Source: Thermoplasmata archaeon
GTDB lineage: Archaea; Thermoplasmatota; Thermoplasmata; Thermoplasmatales; Thermoplasmataceae
NCBI GenBank assembly: GCA_021793945.1
Contig: JAJYRT010000118.1
Location: 1-5,839, forward strand
DNA: 5,839 nucleotides
Reading direction: 5' to 3'
Shown here piece by piece: positions 5,513 to 5,839 of the stretch (position 1 is the stretch's first letter; every line of letters starts with the position of its first letter). A program made the translations under genes and the position numbers. The notes beneath the pieces were generated by a model. The model searched no databases. It was not told the origin of the DNA and saw only the letters and a list, made by a program, of their open reading frames with translations.

Positions 5513-5839
5513 TCAGGGTGCTTTCCAGAACGTCCTGGGCATTATGGTACTGGAAAGCTTTCTTATTCTCTGCACAAACTTCTGGAGATCCTGGAGCATG
5601 TGAAGTATCTCCTCATCGAGCGTCCTTTTGCTCCTGTATCCAAGTTTCTTGAGGTTCTCGTTGATGGGGTTGTAATAGTGAGATTCCCTTTCCACCCTAG
5701 GGTTATCTATGTGCCTTATTTCGGCGCTTTTCCCGAATTCACGTTCGTAAATCTCCTTCACTCTTTCCGCAAGGTGGTTCACGGAATACGCCATGTCGAA
5801 CTGGTTGAAAACCCGGTATTCCCCATCACCCGGCGGATT
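5513..5839 (-). CDS. UDP-sulfoquinovose synthase (SQD1/Agl3 family), C-terminal part only
   Basis: This enzyme of the short-chain dehydrogenase/epimerase superfamily uses bound NAD+ to convert UDP-glucose and sulfite into UDP-sulfoquinovose, the donor of sulfonated glucose. The 108 residues seen are the C-terminal part; the reading frame is open to the right edge, so the Rossmann domain and catalytic Tyr-x-x-x-Lys lie outside the window. The diagnostic stretches are GEYRVFNQFDMAYSVNHLA (about 6-24 of the visible part), NPRVERESHYYNP (NPRVEAEEHYYN in plant SQD1) and the end IMPRTFWKAP (IMPSVSWKK in SQD1). This detailed match distinguishes it from generic UDP-glucose 4-epimerases. In Sulfolobus the homologue Agl3 makes the sulfoquinovose of the S-layer N-glycan; in plants and bacteria SQD1/SqdB serves sulfolipid synthesis. 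Without the neighbouring glycosyltransferases, either fate remains possible, but glycoprotein use is more likely in an archaeon. The full protein should be about 390 residues. An ATG at 5794 is internal, not the start. Confidence 0.92.
   Translation of the reverse strand, partial: NPPGDGEYRVFNQFDMAYSVNHLAERVKEIYEREFGKSAEIRHIDNPRVERESHYYNPINENLKKLGYRSKRTLDEEILHMLQDLQKFVQRIRKLSSTIMPRTFWKAP

Noticed and set aside
1..5839. tRNA or other structured RNA genes, CRISPR repeats, and tandem repeats
   Set aside because: I looked for tRNA arm motifs and regularly spaced direct repeats on both strands by eye and saw none.

Overview
The window reads as a piece of an archaeal chromosome, most likely from the Thermoplasmata (the Thermoplasma/Ferroplasma/Cuniculiplasma type of acidophile). 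The archaeal assignment rests on a prefoldin alpha subunit, an FtsY without an acidic A domain, an archaeal-type phosphoglycerate kinase, and TATA boxes about 27-31 bases upstream of start codons, which implies leaderless or nearly leaderless mRNAs. The narrower placement is an inference from gene content and style; there is no rRNA here to confirm it.

Layout. 1-529 (minus): a GNAT acetyltransferase of the RimJ/RimL type, cut by the left edge but nearly complete, with its own TATA box. 530-887: no intact gene; it holds that promoter and what looks like the decayed, frameshifted end of a plus-strand transposase. 888-2093 (minus): a 12-helix MFS transporter with its own promoter just after the ftsY stop. 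2129-4671 (minus): a tight operon pgk-pfdA-ftsY with single-base gaps. 4672-4756: a divergent promoter region where one A/T-rich element can serve both pgk and the plus-strand gene. 4757-5503 (plus): a sugar-1-phosphate nucleotidyltransferase. 5513-5839 (minus): the C-terminal third of a UDP-sulfoquinovose synthase (SQD1/Agl3 family), cut by the right edge and convergent with the nucleotidyltransferase across nine bases.

How the genes work together. The operon joins a glycolytic enzyme (pgk) to two protein-biogenesis genes: prefoldin alpha, which holds nascent or unfolded chains, and FtsY, which docks SRP-ribosome complexes at the membrane. The right-hand pair makes sense as a nucleotide-sugar module: a UTP-glucose-1-phosphate uridylyltransferase-like enzyme would supply UDP-glucose, which UDP-sulfoquinovose synthase converts with sulfite to UDP-sulfoquinovose, a donor for sulfonated sugars on archaeal surface glycans. 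The MFS carrier and the acetyltransferase have no visible functional link to their neighbours.

I did not find a clearly new biological system. The most interesting points are the nucleotidyltransferase/sulfoquinovose pairing with its unusual nucleotide-binding loop, the shared divergent promoter, and the transposase relic at the end of the MFS gene.
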